In this document: piece after piece, positions 32,553 through 40,316 of the stretch
How the letters are laid out: each line of letters opens with the position of its first letter
How positions within the stretch are numbered: position 1 is the first letter of the stretch
From: Verrucomicrobiia bacterium
GTDB taxonomy: Bacteria > Verrucomicrobiota > Verrucomicrobiia > Limisphaerales > JAEYXS01
NCBI GenBank assembly: GCA_036405135.1
Contig: DASWYF010000013.1
Location: 293,538 to 357,537, forward strand
Direction: 5' to 3'
DNA: 64,000 nucleotides
Notes under the pieces: generated by a model
The model's input: the letters and a program-made list of their open reading frames with translations, nothing else
The model's database searches: none
What the model was told of the DNA's origin: nothing
Program-made: the position numbers and the translations under genes

Positions 32553-32632
32553 TCCCAAGTGAGCCAGAGGAGCGATCTAGACCTCGCACGGTCGAATTAA
32601 TGATCGGCATCCTCGGCTCGGTGCGCTTGGGA
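32553..32632 (+). ncRNA. 80-nt long hairpin RNA in array 2
   Basis: TCCCAAG pairs with CTTGGGA at the ends. Inside, GAGCC/GGCTC, GAGGA/TCCTC, GCGATC/GATCGGC and GACC/GGTC stack as a bulged hairpin rather than a cloverleaf. No CCA and no T-loop. Size and position match a tRNA slot, so it may be a decayed tRNA or a structured small RNA. Confidence 0.45.
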
Positions 32633-32644
32633 GATCCTTTTCTT

Positions 32645-32725
32645 TGTCATGCGGGCGGCAGGTGCTTGCTCAGGACTTCACAGGCCTGAGTGCGATGGTT
32701 CAAGTCCATCCCCGCGTGGCAAAGA
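32645..32725 (+). ncRNA. tRNA-like hairpin with canonical T-loop and 13-bp stem
   Basis: TTTGTCATGCGGG pairs along 13 positions with CCCGCGTGGCAAA. Inside are a D-like arm GCA-GGTGCT-TGC with GG, an anticodon-like arm CTCAGG/CCTGAG whose 10-base loop contains TTCACA, and a T-stem GATGG/CCATC with the standard loop TTCAAGT. No CCA. The loop could present TCA or CAC. Unlike its neighbours it has normal elbow motifs. Confidence 0.45.
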
Positions 32726-32738
32726 GGTTTCTATTCAT

Positions 32739-32814
32739 GCTTCGGGAACTCGAGCAGCAGAGTGTCTGTCTCTTAAACAGATATGTCAGGGTGCAAGTCC
32801 CTGCCGAAGCACCA
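32739..32814 (+). tRNA. tRNA-Lys(CTT), T-loop TGCAAGT
   Basis: Acceptor GCTTCGG/CCGAAGC, D-stem CTC/GAG with loop GAGCAGCA, anticodon stem TCTGT/ACAGA with loop CTCTTAA, T-stem CAGGG/CCCTG with loop TGCAAGT, A73, CCA. Confidence 0.82.
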
Positions 32815-32904
32815 ATTTGATTTACGATTTTGGATATACGAATGACGAGCGGTTGATGGGTTTCTTCTGTCTCGTAAATCGTAAATCCAAAATCGTAATT
32901 CTTC

Positions 32905-32988
32905 CGGTGTGTGGTTAACCCCGAATAGCAGAGGGGACAGTCTTAGAAACTGTGAGCCTTGGAGGTGCAAGTCCTCCCACGCCGACCA
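32905..32988 (+). tRNA. tRNA-Leu(TAG), T-loop TGCAAGT
   Basis: Acceptor CGGTGTG/CACGCCG, then an unusually long seven-base linker, D-stem CCCC/GGGG with loop GAATAGCAGA, anticodon stem ACAGT/ACTGT with loop CTTAGAA. The variable region is short (GAGCCTT-like) where Leu normally has a long arm. T-stem GGAGG/CCTCC with loop TGCAAGT, A73, CCA. Confidence 0.75.
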
Positions 32989-32995
32989 ACTTTTG

Positions 32996-33078
32996 AGGGT
33001 TTCGAGTTTGAAGTTTCTGGTTTCGGGTTGTGTGCGGCATCAACTCGTAACGCAAAACTCATAACCCGGAACTTACGT
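32996..33078. repeat. Array spacer palindrome, family 4 (GTTTCGAGTTTC)
   Basis: TTTCGAGTTTGAAGTTTCTG is followed by inverted ACTCGTAACGCAAAACTCATAACCC-type sequence (shown in part). A second copy is at 33,361-33,445, and a fragment lies near 383-418 in the mobile element. Confidence 0.6.
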
Positions 33079-33083
33079 TAATC

Positions 33084-33175
33084 GGAGGGTCAACCAGACG
33101 AGCGTGCTGGCGCTGTTTGCTAAACAGTGGGTTCCCCGTTCGGGGGATGTGGTGCAAGTCCACGGCCCTCCGCCA
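33084..33175 (+). tRNA. tRNA-Ser(GCT), T-loop TGCAAGT
   Basis: Acceptor GGAGGGT/GCCCTCC, D-stem CCAG/CTGG, anticodon stem GCTGT/ACAGT with loop TTGCTAA, long variable arm TCCCC-GTTC-GGGGGA as expected for Ser, T-stem TGTGG/CCACG with loop TGCAAGT, G73, CCA. Confidence 0.8.
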
Positions 33176-33268
33176 TTTCAGTTTTGTAGATAGTGGATAG
33201 AGGATGGTTGATAGTGTGAGTGGTGCTTCCGTCTATCAACGATTCACTCTCAACCATCAACTAAGTTT

Positions 33269-33356
33269 TGCCACCTCTGATCGCGAAGTAGATCGAGCGG
33301 TCCATGTTGACGGATGAAGCCGGTGGAAGAGACCGGCCAGGGGTGTGCCCTTTTTC
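33269..33356 (+). ncRNA. Candidate small RNA with two hairpins and T-run
   Basis: GCCGGT/ACCGGC (33319-33337) is followed by a second short stem around GGGTGTGCCC and TTTTT (33351-33355), a terminator-like end. The upstream 50 bases contain GATCGC/AGATCG pairing. It is flanked by array spacers and looks like a separate small RNA gene, not a cloverleaf. Confidence 0.45.
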
Positions 33357-33459
33357 ACTAATGGTTTCGGGTTTGGTGTTTCTTGTTTCGAGTTGTCTGC
33401 GTTCGGAGGCTCGACGCGAAACGGGAAACTAGGAACTCGTAACTTGTCGCTTTGCGACT

Positions 33460-33536
33460 GGAGCTGAAGCCACAGCAGACCGGCATCGGACTTTTAATCC
33501 GATAAGGTGAGGTTGCAACTACCTCCGGCTCCACCA
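33460..33536 (+). tRNA. tRNA-Lys(TTT), T-loop TGCAACT
   Basis: Acceptor GGAGCTG/CGGCTCC, D-stem GCC/GGC with loop ACAGCAGACC, anticodon stem TCGGA/TCCGA with loop CTTTTAA, T-stem GAGGT/ACCTC with loop TGCAACT, A73, CCA. Confidence 0.8.
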
Positions 33537-33551
33537 GTTTTTAAAGAAATT

Positions 33552-33612
33552 TAGAATGAAGAAGTGAGAATGTAGAAGGTGCAGTTTTCTACGTTCTTAA
33601 TTCTTCATTCTG
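33552..33612. repeat. Array spacer palindrome, family 3 (AGAATGAAGAA)
   Basis: AGAATGAAGAAGTGAGAATG is inverted as TTCTTAATTCTTCATTCTGG-like arms. A counterpart occurs at about 20,811-20,883 before array 1. Confidence 0.65.
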
Positions 33613-33621
33613 GATTTGTTT

Positions 33622-33695
33622 CGCCCGGTGATGAAACAGGATCATGTCTGTCCTACAAACAGAACTTGAGGGTGCGATTCCTTCCCGGGTGACCA
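33622..33695 (+). tRNA. tRNA-Val(TAC), T-loop TGCGATT, C33
   Basis: Acceptor CGCCCGG/CCGGGTG, D-stem GAT/ATC with loop GAAACAGG, anticodon stem TCTGT/ACAGA with loop CCTACAA, so position 33 is C rather than the near-universal T. T-stem GAGGG/CCTTC with loop TGCGATT, A73, CCA. Confidence 0.75.
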
Positions 33696-33706
33696 TTTTG
33701 CAAAGA

Positions 33707-33781
33707 TGCCTCGTGGCGTAAAGAGCAGCGCGACGGTCTCTGAAACCGCAGGACTTGGTGCAATTCCAGGCGAGGCAGCCA
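33707..33781 (+). tRNA. tRNA-Gln(CTG), T-loop TGCAATT
   Basis: Acceptor TGCCTCG/CGAGGCA, D-stem GCG/CGC with loop TAAAGAGCAG, anticodon loop CTCTGAA, T-stem CTTGG/CCAGG with loop TGCAATT, G73, CCA. Last tRNA of array 2; the HNH gene follows 170 bases later. Confidence 0.8.
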
Positions 33782-33950
33782 TTTGGTTCGAGGACGATGG
33801 CGACGACGAGCACGAGGGGAAGTTTCCATAACAACAGAGGGCAAACACCAACACGGAAGAAGTGTTAAATGGATTGAATCGTTAAATCGTGAATGGGTTC
33901 ACGTTTTTAACCATTCAACGCGTTTTACGATCTAACGAACGAAACGACTT

Positions 33951-34535
33951 ATGAGCGATGTGCTGAACAAAGCGGTTGTCCTGGTGCTGAACCGGAACTG
34001 GCAGGCGATCCATGTGCGGACGCCGGCAGAGGCTTTTTGCCAGATGGCCACAGGGGCGGCCACAGCGCTGGAGATCGAGGGTGAGGAATACATCCGTCCA
34101 GTGACGTGGGCGGAGTGGATCACTCTGCCGGTGCGTGAACAGGATCAAGCGGTCCGCACGGCGCGCGGTGAGATCCGGGTGCCGACGGTGATCGTGGCGG
34201 TGAACTTTGACAGGGTGCCGAAGAAGCGCCCGAAGCTGTGCTCCAAGACGATCCGCGAGCGCGATGGGAATCGCTGCCAATACACGGGGCGTGTGCTGCG
34301 TCCGGACGAGGGCAGCCTGGACCACGTGCTGCCGCGGTCGCGCGGCGGGCAGGATACGTGGGAGAACCTGGTGTGGGCGGATAAGGACGTGAATACCCGG
34401 AAGGGTAACCGTCTGCCGCACGAAGCGGGGTTGAAGTTGCTCAGCGTGCCGCGGGCGCCGAAGGAGCAGTTGGTCACGGCGTTGATCCGAAATTCGCACA
34501 GCATCCCGGAGTGGAAGCTGTTTTTGAATGAGTGA
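33951..34535 (+). CDS. HNH endonuclease-family protein
   Basis: A 194-residue protein. The N-terminal region (VLNKAVVLVLNRNWQAIHV) matches a widespread HNH family that opens with VLVLN. The HNH core is RDGNRCQYTG ... SLDHVLPRSRGG ... ENLVWADKDVNTRKGN, with the zinc-side CxxxxG and the catalytic DH intact. This family is common in chromosomes, and its substrate is unknown. It starts 170 bases after tRNA-Gln, so it could be cotranscribed with array 2, but this may be chance. Confidence 0.85.
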   Translation: MSDVLNKAVVLVLNRNWQAIHVRTPAEAFCQMATGAATALEIEGEEYIRPVTWAEWITLPVREQDQAVRTARGEIRVPTVIVAVNFDRVPKKRPKLCSKTIRERDGNRCQYTGRVLRPDEGSLDHVLPRSRGGQDTWENLVWADKDVNTRKGNRLPHEAGLKLLSVPRAPKEQLVTALIRNSHSIPEWKLFLNE

Positions 34536-34771
34536 GTGAAGAGGGGGGTGAAGCGTTAGGCGCGCTCACCCCTCACCCCCGCCCTCTCCGCCGAAGTTCG
34601 GCCTCCCTATAAGGGGAGAGGGTGATGGCGGGCGCTTACGGTGTGCGGACGCGGTTGGTAATTTGGACGGTTGTGTGTTTCGGCGGCGGCGCGGTGAGGA
34701 CACCGCGCCCTACCAATTTTTAAGTCGTATGAACATGAGTGAAATGAGCGAAAGCATAGAAAGGTTTATCT
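34536..34771. other. Intergenic repeat-like hairpins
   Basis: It contains CCGCCGAAGTTCGGCCTCC within a CCCTCTCC...GGAGAGGG inverted pair (34,580-34,625) and GGTGAGGACACCGCGCCCTACC (34,690-34,712). Similar elements occur at 40,676, 41,032 and 41,087, so these are dispersed intergenic repeats. Confidence 0.5.
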
Positions 34772-35635
34772 GTGAGAATATTGTTTCCGAGTCATCCTTT
34801 ACATAGGCGGCAGGCGGATCCGGAGTATGCGGGGGAGTGGCGGGCGGCGAGAGCGGCGGGGTTCGCGTGTGAGTTGTATGACGTGGACCGGTTGCGGGAA
34901 GGGAATGCGCCGGAGGCGTTGAAGTGTTGCGCACCGGCCACGTCAGCGGGTGAGGCGATATTGCATCGCGGGTGGATGTTGCGGTGTTGGGCGTATGGCT
35001 CGCTGCATCGGGAGTTAATTGGGTTGGGGTATCGGCCGGTGGTGTCGCCGCAGGAGTATGCGGAGGCGCATTATCTGCCGAATGCGTATCCGCTGCTGGC
35101 GGGGCATACGCCGGAGAGCCGGTGGCTGGCGGGGAACGATGTGCGGGCGGCGTGGTCGGTGTATGAAGAATTGGCGGCGGCCGATGTGATCGTGAAGGAC
35201 TTTGTGAAGTCCGCGAAGCATCGGTGGCAGGATGCGTGTTTCATTCCGGCACAGACGCCTTACGCACGGTTCAAGGACATCTTGCTGACGTTCTTGTATG
35301 TGCGCGGGGATGCATTCGAGAAAGGGTTCGTGTTCCGGCGGGCGCACTCGCTGGTCACGACAGGCGCGCACTCCTGCGGTCGGCCGAAGCATGAGGAGGT
35401 GCGGCTGTTCTTTTGGGATGGCGAGTTGTTGGCGGCGACGGATGAAGGGCCGTTAGTGGAGTTAGCGCGGTGGACGAAACTGGCGCGGCGGTTCAGTAAT
35501 CGCTTCATCACGTTGGATGTGGCGCGGCAGATGGATGGAAGCTGGATTGTGATCGAGACGGGTGATGGCGGGGTTTCGGCGTTGCCGGAGGGGATGAGGG
35601 CAGAAGTGCTATACAAAGGCTTTTGCACGTTTTAG
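34772..35635 (+). CDS. ATP-grasp-like protein
   Basis: A 287-residue protein (GTG or nearby start) of the ATP-grasp type. The C-terminal half has VIVKDFVKSAKHRW, GFVFRRAHSL, EVRLFFWDGEL and SWIVIETGDGGVSALP, the last resembling the metal-binding E-x-G/N-x-G end of ATP-grasp ligases. The N-terminal part is an unknown binding region. Substrate unknown. No partner ligase or peptide gene lies adjacent. Confidence 0.65.
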   Translation: MRILFPSHPLHRRQADPEYAGEWRAARAAGFACELYDVDRLREGNAPEALKCCAPATSAGEAILHRGWMLRCWAYGSLHRELIGLGYRPVVSPQEYAEAHYLPNAYPLLAGHTPESRWLAGNDVRAAWSVYEELAAADVIVKDFVKSAKHRWQDACFIPAQTPYARFKDILLTFLYVRGDAFEKGFVFRRAHSLVTTGAHSCGRPKHEEVRLFFWDGELLAATDEGPLVELARWTKLARRFSNRFITLDVARQMDGSWIVIETGDGGVSALPEGMRAEVLYKGFCTF

Positions 35636-35728
35636 CATTCAGGGCTGAAGCCAAAACGTTTAAAGAATGAAGATGTGATAGGTGCTTACGTCTTTCAATT
35701 TAGGAGCCAATGAAGAGGGTGTCACAAT

Positions 35729-37132
35729 ATGAACGATGTTGATCGAAAACCAATTAGCGAGTTCTTTGAGGCAATCAAATCGATTGCATCGGGATACAAT
35801 CACGCAGTTTTCAGCTATGTGGCCTTTAAAAAAGGGCAACATTTCGAACTCGCCAAAGGTATATTGCAGTTGCAGGGAGTTTCTCTGGGTGTTCCATCAA
35901 AACACTTCAGATCAGAGAATATTGAAGCAGGCCTTTACCGACTTGATGAGATTGGGCAGACTCCTACATCAATAATTGATGCCCTGCTAACTGGTGAACT
36001 GAAGCTGCCGTCTGGGGATTTGAGCTTTCCACCGGAGGAGTCGCGACCTCATTCAGTCTATTTCAGTCCCTTTTTCTCTGGCGGAACAGTGCTTCAGCAC
36101 CGTCAAATCCAACTTAATGTTTATGGAGGCCGTCGTGAAACAGTATGGCCTCCAAAATTCGATTGGGAATTGAGAGCTTCGAATACGCCTTACGATACCG
36201 TGCAGGAACTGTGTGGTGAGTTTGGCCTTGGTGCTCTGAATGGGGATATAATCAGCGTCGAAATTATAGCTTACAACGTGGCGGGAATTGATACGCAAAG
36301 CAGAATCAACGGATCTCAAGCGCATCTCATCTTGAATTTGGCCCACGGCTTAGAACCTGCGAAAGCGTCGATAGGATACCGACTTTTTCTAGGGAAAAAC
36401 GTCGTAAAACGGGCGACCATATCTGGCAGTTCAATGGAATGGAGCACCACGGAAAAGTTTCAACAAGGCATCGGCAAGCTGGAGGTTCCAGTGGGCGCGG
36501 TGTTGAATTGTGTGTCTTGCTATAATGGGATGGCTCAAAGTCATTACTGGGTAGCTGATTTGGACAACGCACAGAATCCTTTTCGAGCGGTTCATCAAGC
36601 TTTTGATAGTAAGCTCGATATTCTACAGGAACTAATCGCGAAGGCTGAGAGCAAAGGTGCCAATGCAAGAGATTTGGAGTTGGCGGTTGCTTGGCTTTTG
36701 TGGCTTCTAGGGTTCAGCGCAACTCACATAGGGGGGACACCTAGGACATCAGATGGACCAGATTTGATAGCCGCGACCCCAGCAGGAAATTTCTTGGTCG
36801 TTGAATGTACGACTGGAATTCTGAAGGAGAATAACAAACTGCCGCACCTGATAGAGAGAACGGAGAAAGTCAGGCGAAGCTTATCTGCATCCGGGAATCA
36901 ACATCTAAAAGTTTGTCCTATTCTGATTACAACCAAGACACGCGAAGAGGTTAAGGCAGAGTTGGATCAAGCCTATAAACTCGGCATTTTCGTGGTAACC
37001 CGTGATGGGTTTGACGAAATTATCAACCGAACACATGTCGTTCCCGATGCCGATCGGCTTTATTCACGCATAGAAGAGGTTGTCAAACGTAACTTGGAAA
37101 CGCCACAGCAGACGTCTTTGCCTTTTAAATAG
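35729..37132 (+). CDS. Putative PD-(D/E)XK nuclease-like protein
   Basis: A 467-residue protein. The C-terminal third contains a restriction-nuclease-like core: GPDLIAATPAGNFLVVECTT, in which D and E could be the PD-(D/E)XK acidic pair but Thr replaces the usual Lys. The following helices and strands (KVCPILITTKTREEVKAEL) match the fold. The N-terminal 300 residues are unrelated to known domains. Base composition is more AT-rich than neighbours, suggesting transfer. A DNA-defence role is possible. Confidence 0.55.
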   Translation: MNDVDRKPISEFFEAIKSIASGYNHAVFSYVAFKKGQHFELAKGILQLQGVSLGVPSKHFRSENIEAGLYRLDEIGQTPTSIIDALLTGELKLPSGDLSFPPEESRPHSVYFSPFFSGGTVLQHRQIQLNVYGGRRETVWPPKFDWELRASNTPYDTVQELCGEFGLGALNGDIISVEIIAYNVAGIDTQSRINGSQAHLILNLAHGLEPAKASIGYRLFLGKNVVKRATISGSSMEWSTTEKFQQGIGKLEVPVGAVLNCVSCYNGMAQSHYWVADLDNAQNPFRAVHQAFDSKLDILQELIAKAESKGANARDLELAVAWLLWLLGFSATHIGGTPRTSDGPDLIAATPAGNFLVVECTTGILKENNKLPHLIERTEKVRRSLSASGNQHLKVCPILITTKTREEVKAELDQAYKLGIFVVTRDGFDEIINRTHVVPDADRLYSRIEEVVKRNLETPQQTSLPFK

Positions 37133-37375
37133 TATGGAGAGCGCAATACATATTCACCCGACGGGTGAGGCGACAGGCTTCATCCCGACTCCGGGAGGCA
37201 AGGTAAGCCGATCACGGTGATCGGGACGAATTCCATTCGCGCGGGTAGGGCGTGAGGGGGGATTTCAGTCGTCACTACGTGACGAGGGTTTTCTTTTGGT
37301 TGATACCGTGGGTTTCACCCACGGCTACCATCGGGTGTTCGCTACGCGAACGGGGGATAAGGCTGTGATCGGTTT
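37133..37375. other. Intergenic region without a recognisable gene
   Basis: Short palindromes such as ACCCGACGGGT and CCGATCACGGTGATCGG are present and no ORF has support. It may hold the terminator of the upstream gene. Confidence 0.4.
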
Positions 37376-37702
37376 TCAGAGGGGGTAAAGTTTGTTGATG
37401 AATTGGCGGAGTTGGGTGGCATCGGCTATGCAGATCTGGAGTTCGCGGGGCATCTCGTTGCAGAGTTCGGAACAGAGGGTGTCGAGTGTGTCGTGAGTGC
37501 AGGGGGCGCTGATGACGATTTTGAGTCCGCGAGGGTAGATGTCGATGGGGAGGATTTGAAATTGGTGGGCTATACGGGCGGGGATTCGATTAAGGAATTC
37601 AGGGGTGAAAGAGACATGCTCGAGGTGGACGAATTCAAGTCCGGAGGAGTCGAACATTTCGCTCATGAGGCAAAGTTCCAACATGGAAGAGGATTCGTCC
37701 AT
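37376..37702 (-). CDS. Small GspE/MshE N-terminal-like domain protein
   Basis: A 108-residue protein whose sequence FTPEFLNRIPARIAHQFQIL ... LKIVISAP ... LRQFINKLYP matches the GspE N-terminal (MshEN-like) domain of type II secretion and pilus ATPases. The ATPase itself is absent, so this is a stand-alone domain, possibly a nucleotide-binding regulator. It ends the tract before the next minus-strand gene. Confidence 0.65.
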   Translation of the reverse strand: MDESSSMLELCLMSEMFDSSGLEFVHLEHVSFTPEFLNRIPARIAHQFQILPIDIYPRGLKIVISAPCTHDTLDTLCSELCNEMPRELQICIADATQLRQFINKLYPL

Positions 37703-37786
37703 TTTGTTTTTACCGCGAACGACGCGAAATACGCGAAAACGGGGCAGTTATCAACCGAATGGGGTCAAGCGAATGGGCTGCATGGA

Positions 37787-38275
37787 TCAGGTGATGTCTG
37801 ATGAGGTGTCGCTTGATCCGCCGATGACACGGTCACGGTAGGCGCGCCAGGTATCGAGGCCGCCTTCCAGTGCGGCCAAGAGTTCCGAGCCGTTGGAGAT
37901 GGGGATGATTTGGAAGTTTTCCAGCAGATTTGGGGGCAAGTGCCGTTCCTGAGCTTCATCGGTAAGCAGGATGCAGGGTGGGTCCATGGCGGGTAATAAG
38001 ACGCAGCCGCTTGCGCGGGTGAATTCAAAGATGAAGTTGCCGATGGGCTCGCTGGTGCCTCTGAGAGCGAACATCACACCGGTGAATGATTCCCGGCCAT
38101 CAAGTCCAGCAGCATATATCTCCAAGTGGGAGCCGTCTGGGAATTCCACTCCGTAGAAATCATGCTCAGGCTCATGGATATGGCGGACCTGAGACAAGAT
38201 GGCGCGAGCCGCTTCGGCGTTAGCTGGGGCGCTATCTCCATTACGAAATGCCTGGGTGAAGACATCAAAGCTCAT
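37787..38275 (-). CDS. Hypothetical protein
   Basis: A 162-residue protein with a central beta segment (VEFPDGSHLEIYAAGLDGRE) and no known motif. It lies on the same strand as the GspE-like gene, separated by 84 bases. No signal peptide. Confidence 0.6.
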   Translation of the reverse strand: MSFDVFTQAFRNGDSAPANAEAARAILSQVRHIHEPEHDFYGVEFPDGSHLEIYAAGLDGRESFTGVMFALRGTSEPIGNFIFEFTRASGCVLLPAMDPPCILLTDEAQERHLPPNLLENFQIIPISNGSELLAALEGGLDTWRAYRDRVIGGSSDTSSDIT

Positions 38276-38453
38276 ATGAGTTTCTTTGAATTCGGTGGAG
38301 ATGTTGTTTAGTGATGTAGCTAAGGTGATTCAATGATGAAAATGAAGCGGGCTTTCAGCCCTTGATCTTCTTGGCGGATGCTTGCCCAGGCCGTTGGCCT
38401 GGGCTGGTATGACATCGCGCCGTTGGCGCTTCGGGAGCGGGCTGAGTGATGTT
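38276..38453. other. Intergenic spacer
   Basis: It includes a CTTGCCCAGGCCGTTGGCCTGGG hairpin (38,382-38,404) and no gene. Confidence 0.4.
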
Positions 38454-40316
38454 TCATTTTGCTTTGGCGAGGCCTTTTAGAATGGCGGCTTTGTCTTTGT
38501 GTTGATCGCAGATTTTGCGGAGGGTGGCGCGGGTCAGGGTAGTGGGGGAGTTGGCTTCACTGAATTCATCGACGAGCAGGAGGTAGGTGACGGTGCTGCC
38601 ATACGCCAGTGTGATCCAAGGTTTGTCGGGGCCAGCCTCATTGGAGGGTTGGCCTTTTGGATTGGTGGCGTAGCGGGCTTCCAGTTTCACGGGACGCACG
38701 CCGAGCACGCACCAATGACGGTAGTGTTTTTCTCCCTCAAAGACGGGGGTGGCGATGCGGGTATCCACGGCGAGGTCGGAGTCTTTTTGCCAGCTTGTCA
38801 GATAATTGCTGGCGAGGTCCATCAGGGTGCGCGGGTCTGCAGCTTCACCGGGAAGGAGCGAGGGTTTTAGGCCGATGTCTTCGCAGGCGAGGAGGTGGAA
38901 GCCGTAGAAAAGGTTTTTCATGGTGGCGAGTTCTTCCATGAGCGGTAGCGCGCGGGGGCCGTTTTCCTTGAGGCCTTTTAAAGATTTGAGCTGGGCTTCC
39001 GGCAGCAGAGTGGGCAGGAGATTTTCGAGGAAGGCGTAGCTGCGAGCCAAGCGCAGGTAGCTGGTGGGATTTGGCTCGAGACGAAGGCGGGGAGATATGC
39101 GGGGGATCTCGTAAACTTCTAATGCGGTTGCAGCAACGGGCATGTTTACTTCATGTGTTTCACGTTGTTTGGTGAGGATGGCGCGGAAGGCTTCGACGAG
39201 GCGTTCTTTGTATTTGCGGGTGAGGAGCAGTTTTTGATTTTCCGGGCCGCGCTCGGGGAGAAGGAAGGTCTCGAGAGCGAATACTTGATAATCATACCAA
39301 CCGCTATCGGCGCGAGGGGCGAGATCGACGCGACCGCTGCGGATGGCTTTGATGAATTCTTCCATTAGATCGACACCGGCGGGCAATCCCGAGGTTCCGA
39401 AGAGTTTGGTGAAGAGCACGGTTTCCTTGGCTTGCATGGGGCTAAGGAAGTAGCGGCCGTCAGGTTTATCCAAGGTGTCGAGCCATGCAGGATTATTAAG
39501 CCCGGCTTGAGCGGACAGCATGCGCTGATAGCTGGCGAGGAGGGAAGGTGATGCTGCGAGGTTTTTGCGAAGGTCGGTAATGACCGTGGAGGATAGCCGT
39601 TGCTGGATGAAGCGGGTGGCGCGCCAGATGCGTTGGAGATCTTTTGACCACGCGTAGAAGCTCAGCGGTTCGGCTTCTGGAGAGGCGAGGAAGTTGTCGC
39701 GGAGTTTTTGTGCGATAGGGTTCAGGGTGATTTTGGGTGTTTCCGCGAGGTGTAAGGCGGCTGAAACCCACGCGTGAGCCTCGGAGCCTTGGGGCAAGGT
39801 CTGGTGAAGAACAAGCAGCACGGCAAGTGGGGAATCAGGTGGAGGTGCGGTGGCGGAATTTAAAGCAACCATGAGAGCGGCCATGAGGCCGTCATCGAAC
39901 TGCTTGGCCTTGGCAGAGAGGAGATTGACGGAGGGCAGGAGAGGCGTGATACGGCTTTGATCTTGGAGTGCCTCGGCAGCGGCGCGGTAGTGAGGGTAGA
40001 GGCGATTGAGCGGTTCCTCAGTCTTTAGAGTGTTGCCGATGTCCAGGTTGATGATGGCATCGCTGCTGTTGATGACCCAAAAGGTTTGCTCGGTCTGGAG
40101 AGAGCGAGAATCAACGAGGGCGGGATCGAAGACGGGTTTCTTGTCGCTGAGTTTATCATCGACCAATAGCGGTGGACGCGAGGTTTCCTCGGTGATGACA
40201 TCGCGCTCGATGGTGAATTCTTCTGATTTGTCGAAAGGGGACCAGTAGCGAGAGACAACGGCGATGACGATCAGGAACGCAATGGTGATGAGGGCGACTT
40301 TTCGTTCAGTGGTCAT
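38454..40316 (-). CDS. Membrane-anchored protein of unknown function
   Basis: A 620-residue protein with an N-terminal anchor (VALITIAFLIVIAVVSRYW, residues 7-25) and a long soluble, mostly helical periplasmic part. No enzymatic motif. The arrangement resembles large verrucomicrobial DUF proteins. It ends the minus-strand tract before the 1.3-kb repeat-rich gap. Confidence 0.6.
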   Translation of the reverse strand: MTTERKVALITIAFLIVIAVVSRYWSPFDKSEEFTIERDVITEETSRPPLLVDDKLSDKKPVFDPALVDSRSLQTEQTFWVINSSDAIINLDIGNTLKTEEPLNRLYPHYRAAAEALQDQSRITPLLPSVNLLSAKAKQFDDGLMAALMVALNSATAPPPDSPLAVLLVLHQTLPQGSEAHAWVSAALHLAETPKITLNPIAQKLRDNFLASPEAEPLSFYAWSKDLQRIWRATRFIQQRLSSTVITDLRKNLAASPSLLASYQRMLSAQAGLNNPAWLDTLDKPDGRYFLSPMQAKETVLFTKLFGTSGLPAGVDLMEEFIKAIRSGRVDLAPRADSGWYDYQVFALETFLLPERGPENQKLLLTRKYKERLVEAFRAILTKQRETHEVNMPVAATALEVYEIPRISPRLRLEPNPTSYLRLARSYAFLENLLPTLLPEAQLKSLKGLKENGPRALPLMEELATMKNLFYGFHLLACEDIGLKPSLLPGEAADPRTLMDLASNYLTSWQKDSDLAVDTRIATPVFEGEKHYRHWCVLGVRPVKLEARYATNPKGQPSNEAGPDKPWITLAYGSTVTYLLLVDEFSEANSPTTLTRATLRKICDQHKDKAAILKGLAKAK

